From: Leptotrichiaceae bacterium
Lineage (GTDB): Bacteria; Fusobacteriota; Fusobacteriia; Fusobacteriales; Leptotrichiaceae
Direction of reading: 5' to 3'
Assembly: GCA_030532815.1 (NCBI GenBank)
Contig: JAUNKI010000018.1
Span: 1-18,731, forward strand
Length of the DNA: 18,731 nt
Part shown: piece after piece, positions 7,252-14,733 of the stretch
Position numbering within the stretch: the stretch's first letter is position 1
Layout: each line of letters begins with the position of its first letter
The notes under the pieces: model-generated
Seen by the model: the letters and a program-made list of their open reading frames with translations, nothing else
Database searches by the model: none
What the model was told of the DNA's origin: nothing
Translations under genes and position numbers: made by a program

Positions 7252-7644
7252 TTATCCGACATCATAAACAAATGAATAATTCTGAACTACATCTGAAGCC
7301 AGACTTCTTCCTACCACACACATTTCTTTTACTGCCGTCTCGGCTTTTTTTCTGATTTCCTCACTATATTCCCTTTTTAAATGAAGTGTCAACTTTATTT
7401 AAGTCATACGATACACGGTCAGATCCGTCTTTTTTTCTACTACTGTATAACTGTTTTCAAAATTCATTTTTTTATTTTCCATGACTATGAACAGTACCGT
7501 CATTGCACATGAAGTAACTGCTGCTGCCATCAGTTCTGACGGAGAAAGAATATCCCCTTTTCTGTCCGTTAAAATTTTCTGTTTCCCTGCTTTTATTTCT
7601 GTCTGAAAATTTCCTTTATAATTTACAATTATTCCTTCAGACAT
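7252..7644 (-). pseudogene. OsmC/Ohr-family peroxiredoxin-like gene with one in-frame stop codon
   Basis: Read from the ATG at 7642-7644, the frame gives 81 residues, a TAA at 7399-7401, then continues in the same frame for 48 more residues to a TAA at 7252-7254. The whole 130-position product matches the OsmC fold: SPSELMAAAVTSCAM with the first redox Cys (about 46), and, after the stop, IKLTLHLKREYSEEIRKKAE and KEMC with the second Cys (about 109). OsmC/Ohr proteins reduce organic hydroperoxides through these two cysteines. The RBS (AGGAGG, 8 nt upstream) is intact and the tail has no other damage, so a recent single-base nonsense change or a sequencing error is likely. Without the tail the protein would lack its second catalytic Cys. 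It lies downstream of the NADH oxidase, beyond a terminator. Confidence 0.85.
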
Positions 7645-7688
7645 TTTTATTTCCTCCTTATTTTTTAAAGTAATATTTTTTAAAATAA

Positions 7689-7728
7689 AAAACGATAACT
7701 TGCGGAATTTCTTTCCGATTATCGTTTT
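7689..7728 (-). terminator. Rho-independent terminator between nox and the OsmC gene
   Basis: AAAACGATAA (7689-7698) pairs with TTATCGTTTT (7719-7728), and the inner CGGAA/TTCCG (7703-7707/7713-7717) extends the fold. On the minus strand the stem runs into TTTTTTATTTTA, which suits termination of the NADH oxidase transcript 15 nt after its stop. The plus-strand side is also T-rich, so it may work both ways. Confidence 0.75.
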
Positions 7729-7742
7729 ATTTTATGTTTCAA

Positions 7743-9074
7743 TTATTTCAATGCATTCAATCCTGCGAGATTTATAAAGTTCCAAGGCTTATTATAATGC
7801 GGCTGGAAGAAAAAGTCAATAAATGCCAGCTCATCAACAGTCATATTATTCTGTATGCATACTGACAGAGTATTTATTGACTGAGTCAAATCCGCTTTTG
7901 AAGTCAGCTGGGCTCCTAATATTTTTCTTGTATTTTTTTCAAATACCACTTTTAATGTAACTTTTTCATATGTAGGCATAAATTCAGGTCTGTAATTATC
8001 CACTGCATAAACATAATCTGCATCTATTCCTTCTTTTTCAGCAGTTTCCTGAGTTATTCCCGTAGATGCCATATTATTTTCATATATTTTAATTCCTGAT
8101 GTTCCCTGTGTACCCGGATGTTTTATTTTATTTTCTATTAAATTAAGTCCTGCAAGAGTTCCCATTCTTACTGCATTTGTAGCAAGAGGAATATACATAG
8201 GAGAACCCAACGGATTAAAGAATACTGAACAGCAGTCTCCTGCAGCCATTACATCCTTATCACTCGTTCTCATATATTCATCGACTTTTATCGCTCCGTT
8301 CGGCAGCATTTCCAACTGATCTTTAAATATTCCCGTATTAGGTATAAATCCTACACACATGATTACCATATCAGCTTCATGTTCATTTTTGTCAGTAATA
8401 ACTTTAGTTACATTTCCGTCTTTTCCTTCAAATTTTACAACCTTTTCTCCTGTCGCAACGGCTATTCCGTGATTTTTGAAAGTTTCTTCGGCAATATCGG
8501 TATAGTCTTTATCGAAATACTTATTTAATATTCTGTCTTCCGCATCTACCAGAATAACTTCTTTTCCGTTATCCCTAAATGCTTCAACAAGCTCCACTCC
8601 GATATATCCCGCACCTACTACAACTATTTTTTTAGCATTTTTCCCTCTTTCAATTATTTCATTTGAATGATTGAAATTTTTGGAAAGCAGGATATTGTTC
8701 AGATCCATTCCCTCAATCGGCGGAATAATCGGCCATGAACCTGATGTAATAATTAACTTGTCAAAAGTTTCATCAAATTCAATTCCTGTTTCCATATTTA
8801 CCACATGGACTTTCTTTCCTTTTATATCAACACTTTTTACATCATGTTTCATTCTTGTATCAACATTCAGTTCCTTTAATTTTTCAGGTGAACAATAAAA
8901 TAACCCCTGCGGATCCTTCACTACCCCTCCTACATACAGTGCAATCCCACATGACAAAAATGAAATATTGTCATTTCTTTCAAATACTGTCACATCAATA
9001 TCAGGATTCAATCTTTTTAAGTTCAGTACTGCTGCTGTTCCTGCATGTGTACATCCTATTACAACTACTTTCAT
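7743..9074 (-). CDS. nox: Water-forming NADH oxidase (FAD-dependent, NoxE/Nox2 type)
   Basis: A flavoprotein that reduces O2 to water with NADH, regenerating NAD+ and removing oxygen in a fermenter. Seen: the N-terminal FAD-binding MKVVVIGCTHAGTAAV, the redox-active Cys42 in NISFLSCGIALYVGG (a position diagnostic of the NADH oxidase/CoA-disulfide reductase group), the second nucleotide-binding loop VVVGAGYIGVELVEAF, the FAD-contacting AAGDCCSV, and a C-terminal dimerisation domain with FFFQPHYNKPWNF. From the ATG at 9072-9074 it has 443 aa. I chose this start because AGGAG lies 7 nt upstream and the N-terminus then aligns with known oxidases; an upstream ATG (9122) would add 16 poor residues. 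CoA-disulfide reductase is the close alternative. It has its own promoter and terminator. Confidence 0.92.
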   Translation of the reverse strand: MKVVVIGCTHAGTAAVLNLKRLNPDIDVTVFERNDNISFLSCGIALYVGGVVKDPQGLFYCSPEKLKELNVDTRMKHDVKSVDIKGKKVHVVNMETGIEFDETFDKLIITSGSWPIIPPIEGMDLNNILLSKNFNHSNEIIERGKNAKKIVVVGAGYIGVELVEAFRDNGKEVILVDAEDRILNKYFDKDYTDIAEETFKNHGIAVATGEKVVKFEGKDGNVTKVITDKNEHEADMVIMCVGFIPNTGIFKDQLEMLPNGAIKVDEYMRTSDKDVMAAGDCCSVFFNPLGSPMYIPLATNAVRMGTLAGLNLIENKIKHPGTQGTSGIKIYENNMASTGITQETAEKEGIDADYVYAVDNYRPEFMPTYEKVTLKVVFEKNTRKILGAQLTSKADLTQSINTLSVCIQNNMTVDELAFIDFFFQPHYNKPWNFINLAGLNALK

Positions 9075-9122
9075 TTTAACACTCCTCTGTAAATTACTTT
9101 TTTCTCTTTTGTATCTACACAT

Positions 9123-9151
9123 ATTATACTATAAAAGTTTAAAAATGTAAA
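9123..9151 (-). promoter_or_regulatory. Promoter of nox
   Basis: On the minus strand, TTTACA (9146-9151), a 17-nt spacer and a perfect TATAAT (9123-9128), about 50 nt upstream of the nox ATG. No clear Rex or Fur box was recognised. Confidence 0.65.
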
Positions 9152-9170
9152 ACATTAAAATTAAAATTTT

Positions 9171-9866
9171 TTATTTATTTTTCATTTTAGGACGAAAAGA
9201 GCTTTTATTATCAAATCCTCTGCTTAAAATTTTTCCTTCATTGGATATTTCAGGTGATATTTCTTTTTGAGTTTTAAGCATTAATAAAAATTCACTGAGA
9301 CTTTGCCATACCCAATCAGCATCAATATATATTCCCATTTTATTCAAAGGAGGATTAACAAATATTCTTTTTCTTATTCCTCTGAAATTTGTTCTTCTGT
9401 GTCTCACCGCACTTTCATCGGAAAACTTCTGTACGAGCAATATAGGAATTTCGTACAGCTCATTCCATTGGGTTATTTTGGGAAATTCCTTATCGTATCC
9501 GTGAACATAGTCAAATCCTTCCATATTGAGAGTGTCTGTTTTTCGATCCGTTTTCATTAAATCTGAAAATGTATTCCCGTAATGAGTAAACTCAGATATT
9601 ATTTTCATTCTTTTCCCATCGTTAAATGTAAAATAGGCTTTCTCAATATAAGAAGAATTAGAGTCTAATTCCTTGTAATTTTGCATATCAAAGTGAGTAC
9701 ATATTTTATTTTTGGAAGCTAAAATATGCACCATATTACTTCCTATATAAATTATTGAGTGAAGCACTTCATTATCAGCAATATATTTATATATATTTTC
9801 CGGCATAAGAGTTTTCTCATCGACAGCTACAGGTTCACGCCGATTAAAGATAAGCCTCTCATCCAT
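9171..9866 (-). CDS. Uncharacterised 231-aa protein
   Basis: I do not recognise this protein. It has no signal peptide or membrane helix and looks cytoplasmic. It is rich in aromatic and charged residues, with YIGSNMVHILAS near 41-52, FDYVHGYDKEFPKITQWNELYEIPILL in the middle, a strongly basic patch RHRRTNFRGIRKRI, and a final DADWVWQSLSEFLLML helix before a basic, polar tail. The start ATG (9864-9866) has AGGA about 10 nt upstream, a spacing slightly longer than usual. It lies 41 bp after dusA and is probably the last gene of the M48-dusA operon. The basic patch and the tRNA-modification neighbour could fit nucleic-acid binding, but that is speculation. Confidence 0.75.
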   Translation of the reverse strand: MDERLIFNRREPVAVDEKTLMPENIYKYIADNEVLHSIIYIGSNMVHILASKNKICTHFDMQNYKELDSNSSYIEKAYFTFNDGKRMKIISEFTHYGNTFSDLMKTDRKTDTLNMEGFDYVHGYDKEFPKITQWNELYEIPILLVQKFSDESAVRHRRTNFRGIRKRIFVNPPLNKMGIYIDADWVWQSLSEFLLMLKTQKEISPEISNEGKILSRGFDNKSSFRPKMKNK

Positions 9867-9907
9867 ACCGTAATTTTCCTACTTTATAATCGTAAAAATC
9901 TTTAAAT

Positions 9908-10915
9908 TTACTTATAATTTTCATTTTCTGATTTCTTTCCGATTTCCTGCAACAGCCTTTTCAAAGTTTCCGAATCGGCTTTCGGAGCGTTTATTTCTCT
10001 TTTCCAGTATTTACTGCCGTTCACACCATGAAACAATCCGTGTGTATGCATTAAAAAAAGATGAGGTCTTATTCCTTTTTTTTCCATATTTTCCACATAC
10101 ACTATCATTTTTTCGATTATTTCCTCCCTTGTAATATTTATATTATTGCCGTAATATTTTCCGATTTTTTTTAAAATCATGGGATTATCATATATTTCCC
10201 GACCTAACATTGCCGAATTTACATATTTCAAATGTTCATCTATCTGTTCGACAGTTTTTATACCTCCGTTTATTACAATATGCAAATAAGGTTTTTCTTT
10301 TTTCAGTCTGTATACTTCTTCGTATCTTAAAGGGGGAATTTCTCTGTTCTGCTTCGGATCAAGCCCTGCAAGAACGGCAATTCTTCCATGAATAATATAT
10401 TTTTTTACTCCCGCTTTTTCCGTAATATTAATGAAATTCAGCATATCCTCATATTTATCAAGAAGTGTTCTTTCAAAGGAAGAAGGCAGTACATTTTTTC
10501 CGTCTATTCCTATTCTCTGTTTTATGGAAATAGGTTTATCCGTAGCTTTTCTCATCTCCGAAATCATTTCAGCCACAATTTCCGGAAAAGCCATTAAATA
10601 AGCTCCCATCATATTTCCCGAAACTCTGTCTGAAGGACACCCTACATTAAGATTTATTTCATTATAATTATATTTTTCAGCAATTTTTACAGCTTCATAA
10701 GCTTCTTTTTTATCCGTTGCAGCAAGCTGAAGTACAATAGGGTGTTCCACTTCATCAAAACCGAGAATATAGTCAAGGTCTCCATTAATGACTGCCTGTG
10801 CGGTTATCATCTCGGTATATAAAAGAACGTCCTTATTTATCATTCTTACAAAATTTCTGAAATGTCTGTCTGTTTTGTCAACCATAGGGGCGACGCTGAT
10901 TATATCTTTTTTCAT
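9908..10915 (-). CDS. dusA: tRNA-dihydrouridine synthase, DusA subfamily
   Basis: FMN-dependent enzyme that reduces uridine to dihydrouridine in the D-loop of tRNA (positions 20/20a for the DusA group) using NADPH. Seen: the N-terminal SVAPMVDKTDRHFRNF (FMN-site strand; the DusA-type TDRH), TEMITAQAV, the catalytic Cys93 in NLNVGCPSDRV, the KQRIG segment, the HGRIAVLAGLDPKQNREIPPL loop characteristic of DusA, INGGI, and MLGREIYDNP. A C-terminal helical tRNA-binding domain follows. Length 335 aa is typical. AGGA lies 6 nt before the ATG at 10913-10915, and the gene starts 18 bp after the M48 lipoprotein stop, so the two are cotranscribed. DusB would be the alternative, but the motifs favour DusA. 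Confidence 0.93.
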   Translation of the reverse strand: MKKDIISVAPMVDKTDRHFRNFVRMINKDVLLYTEMITAQAVINGDLDYILGFDEVEHPIVLQLAATDKKEAYEAVKIAEKYNYNEINLNVGCPSDRVSGNMMGAYLMAFPEIVAEMISEMRKATDKPISIKQRIGIDGKNVLPSSFERTLLDKYEDMLNFINITEKAGVKKYIIHGRIAVLAGLDPKQNREIPPLRYEEVYRLKKEKPYLHIVINGGIKTVEQIDEHLKYVNSAMLGREIYDNPMILKKIGKYYGNNINITREEIIEKMIVYVENMEKKGIRPHLFLMHTHGLFHGVNGSKYWKREINAPKADSETLKRLLQEIGKKSENENYK

Positions 10916-10933
10916 TTAATTTCCTGCACATTA

Positions 10934-11743
10934 TTATTTTTTATAGTATTTCATTGCTTCAGGCAAAAAATTCCTTAGTGCCTCTATTCTGTTCTTTGTG
11001 GAAGGGTGTGTGGAAAGTATCTCGACATTTACACCTTTTTCCATTGCTATCAGTCTTTCTTCAGCATTAATCGCTTCTTCGGGATTATATCCCGCCATTG
11101 CCATAAATATCATACCGTATTTGTCGGCTTCATATTCCTGTGTTCTGTTGAACTTTAGAAGTCCTATGGACAGTCCCTGTTCCACAAGGTCATTATTTAT
11201 AATCGAAGTAGCTCCTCCTGTAAGAGCATCCGCTAATGCTTTCCCCAGCATCACAACTGCTGCCGCCGTTTTTCCGCTCTGACTTTCAGCATGATGACCG
11301 CCTATTACATGACCTATTTCATGTCCCATTACAAAGGCTATTGCCGCATCTGTTTTTAACACAGGCATTATTCCGCTGTAAAATATAATTTTCCCTCCCG
11401 GAAGGGCAAAAGCATTTATCCCATTACTTTTTACAAGATTAAATTCCCAATCCAGATTTTTTACTTTATCCCCCATGCCATTTTCATTCATAAACTTTTC
11501 CACAGCTACGGATATTCTGTTTCCTATTACTGCCAATCGCTTCCCGTCAACCGTATTATTTGCAAGCAGATTTTTTGCCTGTAATTCGTTTATAAACTTA
11601 TTATATTCCCCTGAATACTGAGATACAAGACTTTCGTCGCTTACAAGTTTCAGCTGTGTTCTTCCCGTTAAAGGAGCGGTAGCACAACTTGTAAATAGAA
11701 AAGCTCCTGTCAAAATAATTACAGTTTTTAAAATTTTTTTCAT
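10934..11743 (-). CDS. M48-family metalloprotease lipoprotein (LoiP/YggG-like)
   Basis: A 269-aa zinc protease expected on the outer face of a membrane. The N-terminus is a lipoprotein signal: basic start, hydrophobic core, then LFTSC with the lipidated Cys at 20. The catalytic HEIGH (141-145) supplies two zinc ligands and the Glu base, and E205 in EYEADKYG supplies the third. STHPSTKNRIEAL near the end is the usual M48 tail. LoiP-type proteins act in envelope quality control, and their exact substrates are uncertain. A good promoter lies upstream, and AGGGAGG is 11 nt from the ATG, which is a little long. It is the first gene of an operon with dusA and the 231-aa protein, and is transcribed divergently from htpX, another M48 protease. 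Confidence 0.93.
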   Translation of the reverse strand: MKKILKTVIILTGAFLFTSCATAPLTGRTQLKLVSDESLVSQYSGEYNKFINELQAKNLLANNTVDGKRLAVIGNRISVAVEKFMNENGMGDKVKNLDWEFNLVKSNGINAFALPGGKIIFYSGIMPVLKTDAAIAFVMGHEIGHVIGGHHAESQSGKTAAAVVMLGKALADALTGGATSIINNDLVEQGLSIGLLKFNRTQEYEADKYGMIFMAMAGYNPEEAINAEERLIAMEKGVNVEILSTHPSTKNRIEALRNFLPEAMKYYKK

Positions 11744-11782
11744 ACTCGGTATATCCTCCCTTAAATTTATCTGAAATTATAC

Positions 11783-11810
11783 ATTATAATTTATCCTATG
11801 TATTTTACAA
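11783..11810 (-). promoter_or_regulatory. Promoter of the M48 lipoprotein-dusA operon
   Basis: On the minus strand, TTGTAA (11805-11810) and TATAAT (11783-11788) are separated by 16 nt, about 40 nt before the start codon. A second TATAAT at 11776-11781 overlaps. Confidence 0.6.
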
Positions 11811-11865
11811 TGTTTTTTTCCTTTTTTCAATATATATAATTTTATGCTCTTTAAAATAATAATCG

Positions 11866-11894
11866 TTGAAAAATTAAACTATATGTATTATAAT
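11866..11894 (+). promoter_or_regulatory. Near-consensus promoter facing htpX, distal
   Basis: TTGAAA (11866-11871), 17 nt, and a perfect TATAAT (11889-11894) on the plus strand. The start point would be about 170 nt before the htpX ATG, giving a long leader. No convincing gene or stable fold was found in that leader. Confidence 0.6.
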
Positions 11895-12005
11895 AAGTTA
11901 TAGTAAATATTACGGTCGTCAAGTTTCAACAGAAATTCAAATACTTCAAAAATATCAGTTATAATCTATGCTATATTTGAAATAAAGATAAATTAATAAT
12001 GAAAT

Positions 12006-12035
12006 TTGTTTCCGTTCCAATTTCTGTACTATAAT
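12006..12035 (+). promoter_or_regulatory. Candidate proximal promoter of htpX
   Basis: TTGTTT (12006-12011) and a perfect TATAAT (12030-12035) are separated by 18 nt on the plus strand, about 40 nt before the htpX ATG. A short inverted repeat AATTTC/GAAATT (12019-12024/12035-12040) brackets the -10 box and could be an operator. The whole 331-bp htpX/M48 intergenic region otherwise holds only promoters. Confidence 0.45.
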
Positions 12036-12074
12036 TGAAATTAAAATAATTTGATTTATAAAAAGGAGGAATAT

Positions 12075-12932
12075 ATGTTTGAAAATAGTTTAAAAACAGG
12101 ACTTCTCATGACAGGACTTGTAGCATTATTCATTGCAATCGGAAGTCTGTTCGGACAGGAAGGGGCGTTAATGGGGCTTATACTCGCAGGAGGAATGAGT
12201 TTTTTCAGTTACTGGTTCAGTGACAAAATGGTTTTAAGTGCCTATAAGGGGCGTGAAGTAACTGAAAATAACGATCCGAGATTATACAGAATGGTACGTA
12301 ATCTGTCACAGAATGCAGGTTTACCTATGCCTAAAGTATATATAATACCTGAACAGCAGCCAAATGCCTTTGCTACAGGAAGAAATCCTCAACATGCAGC
12401 AGTCGCATGCACAGAAGGACTTCTTGAAATAATGGACGATCAGGAACTGGCAGGAGTTATAGCACATGAACTCGGACATATAAAACATAGAGATATACTT
12501 GTAAGTACTATTGCAGCAACTTTTGCAGGAGCAATTTCAAATATAGCAAGATTTTTACCCTACAGTGTTGGAAGAAGCCGACGAAGAAATGACAACGGCG
12601 GTTCTGCCGCATTGGCACTGCTTCTTTCCATTTTAGCACCTATTGGAGCATTAATCATTCAAATGTCAATTTCACGTAAAAGAGAATTTATGGCTGACAG
12701 AGCAGGAGCTGAATTTTCAGGAAATCCGTTATATTTAAGAAATGCCCTTGCAAAACTTGAAACATACAGCAGAGGAATTCAGATGCGTAATCAGAACCCC
12801 GCTTATTCTCATATGTTTATTATAAATCCTTTGGCAGGTTTGGGAGGTCTTGCAAATCTTTTCAGAACTCACCCTTCAACTGAAGAAAGAATAAGAGAAC
12901 TGGAAAAACTTGCAAGAAATAAAGGATATTAA
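12075..12932 (+). CDS. htpX: Membrane zinc metalloprotease HtpX
   Basis: HtpX is an inner-membrane M48 protease that cleaves misfolded membrane proteins alongside FtsH. From the ATG at 12075 it has 285 aa, normal for the family. Visible are two N-terminal membrane helices (about 8-25 and 30-48), the catalytic HELGH (131-135), two further hydrophobic segments (about 143-160 and 178-198), the third zinc ligand E204 in REFMAD, and a C-terminal FRTHPSTEERI. The segment EQQPNAFATGRNP is typical of HtpX. A longer TTG reading from 12051 exists, but AGGAGG at 12064-12069, 5 nt before the ATG, sets the start. It is followed 40 bp later by an ElaA-type gene on the same transcript and is divergent from the lipoprotein protease. 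Confidence 0.97.
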   Translation: MFENSLKTGLLMTGLVALFIAIGSLFGQEGALMGLILAGGMSFFSYWFSDKMVLSAYKGREVTENNDPRLYRMVRNLSQNAGLPMPKVYIIPEQQPNAFATGRNPQHAAVACTEGLLEIMDDQELAGVIAHELGHIKHRDILVSTIAATFAGAISNIARFLPYSVGRSRRRNDNGGSAALALLLSILAPIGALIIQMSISRKREFMADRAGAEFSGNPLYLRNALAKLETYSRGIQMRNQNPAYSHMFIINPLAGLGGLANLFRTHPSTEERIRELEKLARNKGY

Positions 12933-12972
12933 CTTTACTTAATGTTTGGATATGAAAGGATTAGGATAGGAA

Positions 12973-13404
12973 ATGAAATGGACTTGTAAACAATTTAATG
13001 ATTTGACTTTAAATGAGCTTTTTCTTATTTACAGGGAAAGAGTTACGGTATTTGTTGTAGAACAGAACTGCCCTTATCAGGAAATAGATGATAACGATTT
13101 AACCGCTACACACATCTATAAAATAAACAACGGGAAACTTACTGCCTATTGCCGCCTGATTCCGATGAAAGACGGCATCCATTTGGGAAGAGTTCTTGTA
13201 ACGGAAAATGAAAGAAAATTAGGGATAGGACGCGAACTTGTTTACGAAGCATTGAAAACTGCAAGGGAAAAATGGCCAAATGAACCTGTACATGCCCAAG
13301 CTCAGGCATATCTGGAAAAATTTTACGGTTCTTTCGGCTTTAAAGCTGTTTCAGATGTATATCTTGAAGACAATATTCCGCATTTGGATATGATCTTGAA
13401 ATAA
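12973..13404 (+). CDS. elaA: GNAT-family acetyltransferase, ElaA type
   Basis: A 143-aa GCN5-related N-acetyltransferase. The N-terminal RERVTVFVVEQNCPYQEIDD (21-40) is the ElaA hallmark. LGRVLVTENERKLGIGREL (71-89) is the acetyl-CoA pyrophosphate loop, and the AQAYLEKFYGSFGF segment is the conserved C-terminal part of the fold. The natural substrate of ElaA is not known. Start ATG at 12973 with AGGATAGG just upstream. The 40-bp gap to htpX and the shared terminator afterwards suggest cotranscription with the protease, perhaps only a chance arrangement. Confidence 0.92.
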   Translation: MKWTCKQFNDLTLNELFLIYRERVTVFVVEQNCPYQEIDDNDLTATHIYKINNGKLTAYCRLIPMKDGIHLGRVLVTENERKLGIGRELVYEALKTAREKWPNEPVHAQAQAYLEKFYGSFGFKAVSDVYLEDNIPHLDMILK

Positions 13405-13408
13405 AAAC

Positions 13409-13450
13409 AAAAAATGAGAATAGAATAACTCAATTCTCATTTTTTATTTA
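13409..13450 (+). terminator. Strong terminator after elaA
   Basis: AAAAAATGAGAAT (13409-13421) pairs with ATTCTCATTTTTT (from 13433), giving a 12- to 13-bp stem with an 11-nt loop that flows into a T-tract, 5 nt after the elaA stop. On the minus strand the A-rich arm also gives a T-run, so it may serve both directions, including the convergent membrane-protein gene. Confidence 0.85.
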
Positions 13451-13539
13451 TTCTTTTCCTCGTCAGTTTAATATCTTGAACTTTTTGGAATATTTGTTTT
13501 TCTATGTTTTAAATTTATCTTTTTTATTTTTTATCTAAC

Positions 13540-13890
13540 TTATTTCTTATTTGAAATCTGCTTTTCCTGCTCATTTATTTTTTTATATTCTCTATGGCTG
13601 AAAGGAAATATAAGAATCAATAGTATAAACCAGAATAATATTTTAAACCATTCTATTTCTTTAATGATAATATTACTTTCTATAAATAATAAGTATAATA
13701 CAAATAAACCACTAATAACCACTTCAAACAATATAAGCTCTTTATAATCACCTAAATAATATGCACCTATAAAAGTAGCATATATTAAAATATTTGCCAA
13801 AAAAGCCTGCAATCCTGTTAAGTTAATTAATTGAGCTCTTAAAAAGTACCCAAAAATTATTGCCGTAAAAAAATTTCTTAATATTATCAT
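13540..13890 (-). CDS. Small four-helix membrane protein, candidate immunity protein
   Basis: A 116-aa very hydrophobic protein with about four membrane helices (about 5-20, 28-47, 51-70 and 80-97) and a polar basic tail (KKINEQEKQISNKK). I recognise no family. AGGAG lies 7 nt before the ATG at 13888-13890, a strong RBS. The gene starts 15 bp after the stop of the 272-aa toxin-like protein. A small membrane protein directly downstream of a toxin-like C-terminal module is the usual place for an immunity protein. The membrane location would suit a toxin that attacks the membrane or enters through it. That role is inference from context only; it could also be an unrelated membrane protein. Confidence 0.72.
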   Translation of the reverse strand: MIILRNFFTAIIFGYFLRAQLINLTGLQAFLANILIYATFIGAYYLGDYKELILFEVVISGLFVLYLLFIESNIIIKEIEWFKILFWFILLILIFPFSHREYKKINEQEKQISNKK

Positions 13891-13905
13891 ATTTTATCTC
13901 CTTTT

Positions 13906-14724
13906 TTAACGTCTATACCCGTTATTCTGACTTTGTCTGCTATTGCTGTAAGGATGTGTTTTTTTTGTAAAAGATTCCAAATAATAGTTTGTTCTTGCTA
14001 TTTGATTTATATTTATATAATTATCCGTAAAATTAAGATATCTGCTTAATCTTTCTTTAGCAATTTTTATATCGCCACTCGGATATTTCTTTTTAAATTT
14101 TTCCTCATCTATACATATGTTGTTACCTTTACACATATTTCTAATATCTTCCGGTAAAACTGTACTCAAATTTTTAGTTGTAATAGGTCTTAAAAACTCT
14201 TCATCTTTATCAGCAAGTTTTGCAGCTTCGCGGTATCTTTCATTTTCTCTGCCTGCTATAGCTATATACATTCGTTCTTTATTAAGCTCTTTAATTTCTA
14301 TATTTTGAATTTTTTTTAAATCTTCAGTTGTCATTTTTATAAGATCGCTTCGTCCAATTTTTGCTTCCTGATTGAAGCCTGACGTAACTTTCACAAAACC
14401 TGCTTTAATAAGATAGCCTGTTATTTGTTCTGTGGTAAATTTTATGCCTTCGTTTGCTAAAGTTTTATTAATAATATCCCCTATACTCCCTAAAGAAAGT
14501 CCAAATTTTGTAGCAGGAATTAATGTTATTGCTATTGTAACAGCAAGATTTATATTTTTTGTATCAGAAATATATTTTGATGTATATTGTTTTATTTCCT
14601 TTTCAGAAAAATTATAGGCTCTTTGTAATTCTTCATAAGAATTATCTTTAAAAGTTTTTCTTGCTTCATAAAGCATAGGATTGAAAAATTCTGTACCAAA
14701 CCTGCCTATGCTATTATCTACCAA
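13906..14724 (-). CDS. Toxin-like module resembling a filamentous haemagglutinin/polymorphic toxin C-terminus
   Basis: A 272-aa protein (TTG start at 14722-14724) with no signal peptide. The opening IGRFGTEFFNPMLYEARKTF reads like the pre-toxin stretch found near the C-terminus of very large haemagglutinin/CDI-type proteins in Fusobacteriota. A glycine-containing hydrophobic segment follows (about 58-87), then a polar, mostly helical region, a CKGNNIC pair of cysteines (198-204), and a basic polar tail. I cannot name a toxin family or catalytic residues. There is no large secretion domain or TPS transporter nearby, so it looks like an orphan tip module. In the same frame, a well-spaced ATG (14734-14736) is followed at once by TAA, so the native start may be broken, or TTG may be used by reinitiation. 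A small membrane protein follows 15 bp downstream. Confidence 0.6.
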   Translation of the reverse strand: MVDNSIGRFGTEFFNPMLYEARKTFKDNSYEELQRAYNFSEKEIKQYTSKYISDTKNINLAVTIAITLIPATKFGLSLGSIGDIINKTLANEGIKFTTEQITGYLIKAGFVKVTSGFNQEAKIGRSDLIKMTTEDLKKIQNIEIKELNKERMYIAIAGRENERYREAAKLADKDEEFLRPITTKNLSTVLPEDIRNMCKGNNICIDEEKFKKKYPSGDIKIAKERLSRYLNFTDNYININQIARTNYYLESFTKKTHPYSNSRQSQNNGYRR

Positions 14725-14733
14725 TCTTTTTTA

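Noticed and set aside
11900..11962. Short open stretch (ending QILQKYQL) after the strong promoter upstream of htpX
   Set aside because: No start codon or RBS, and under 25 residues.
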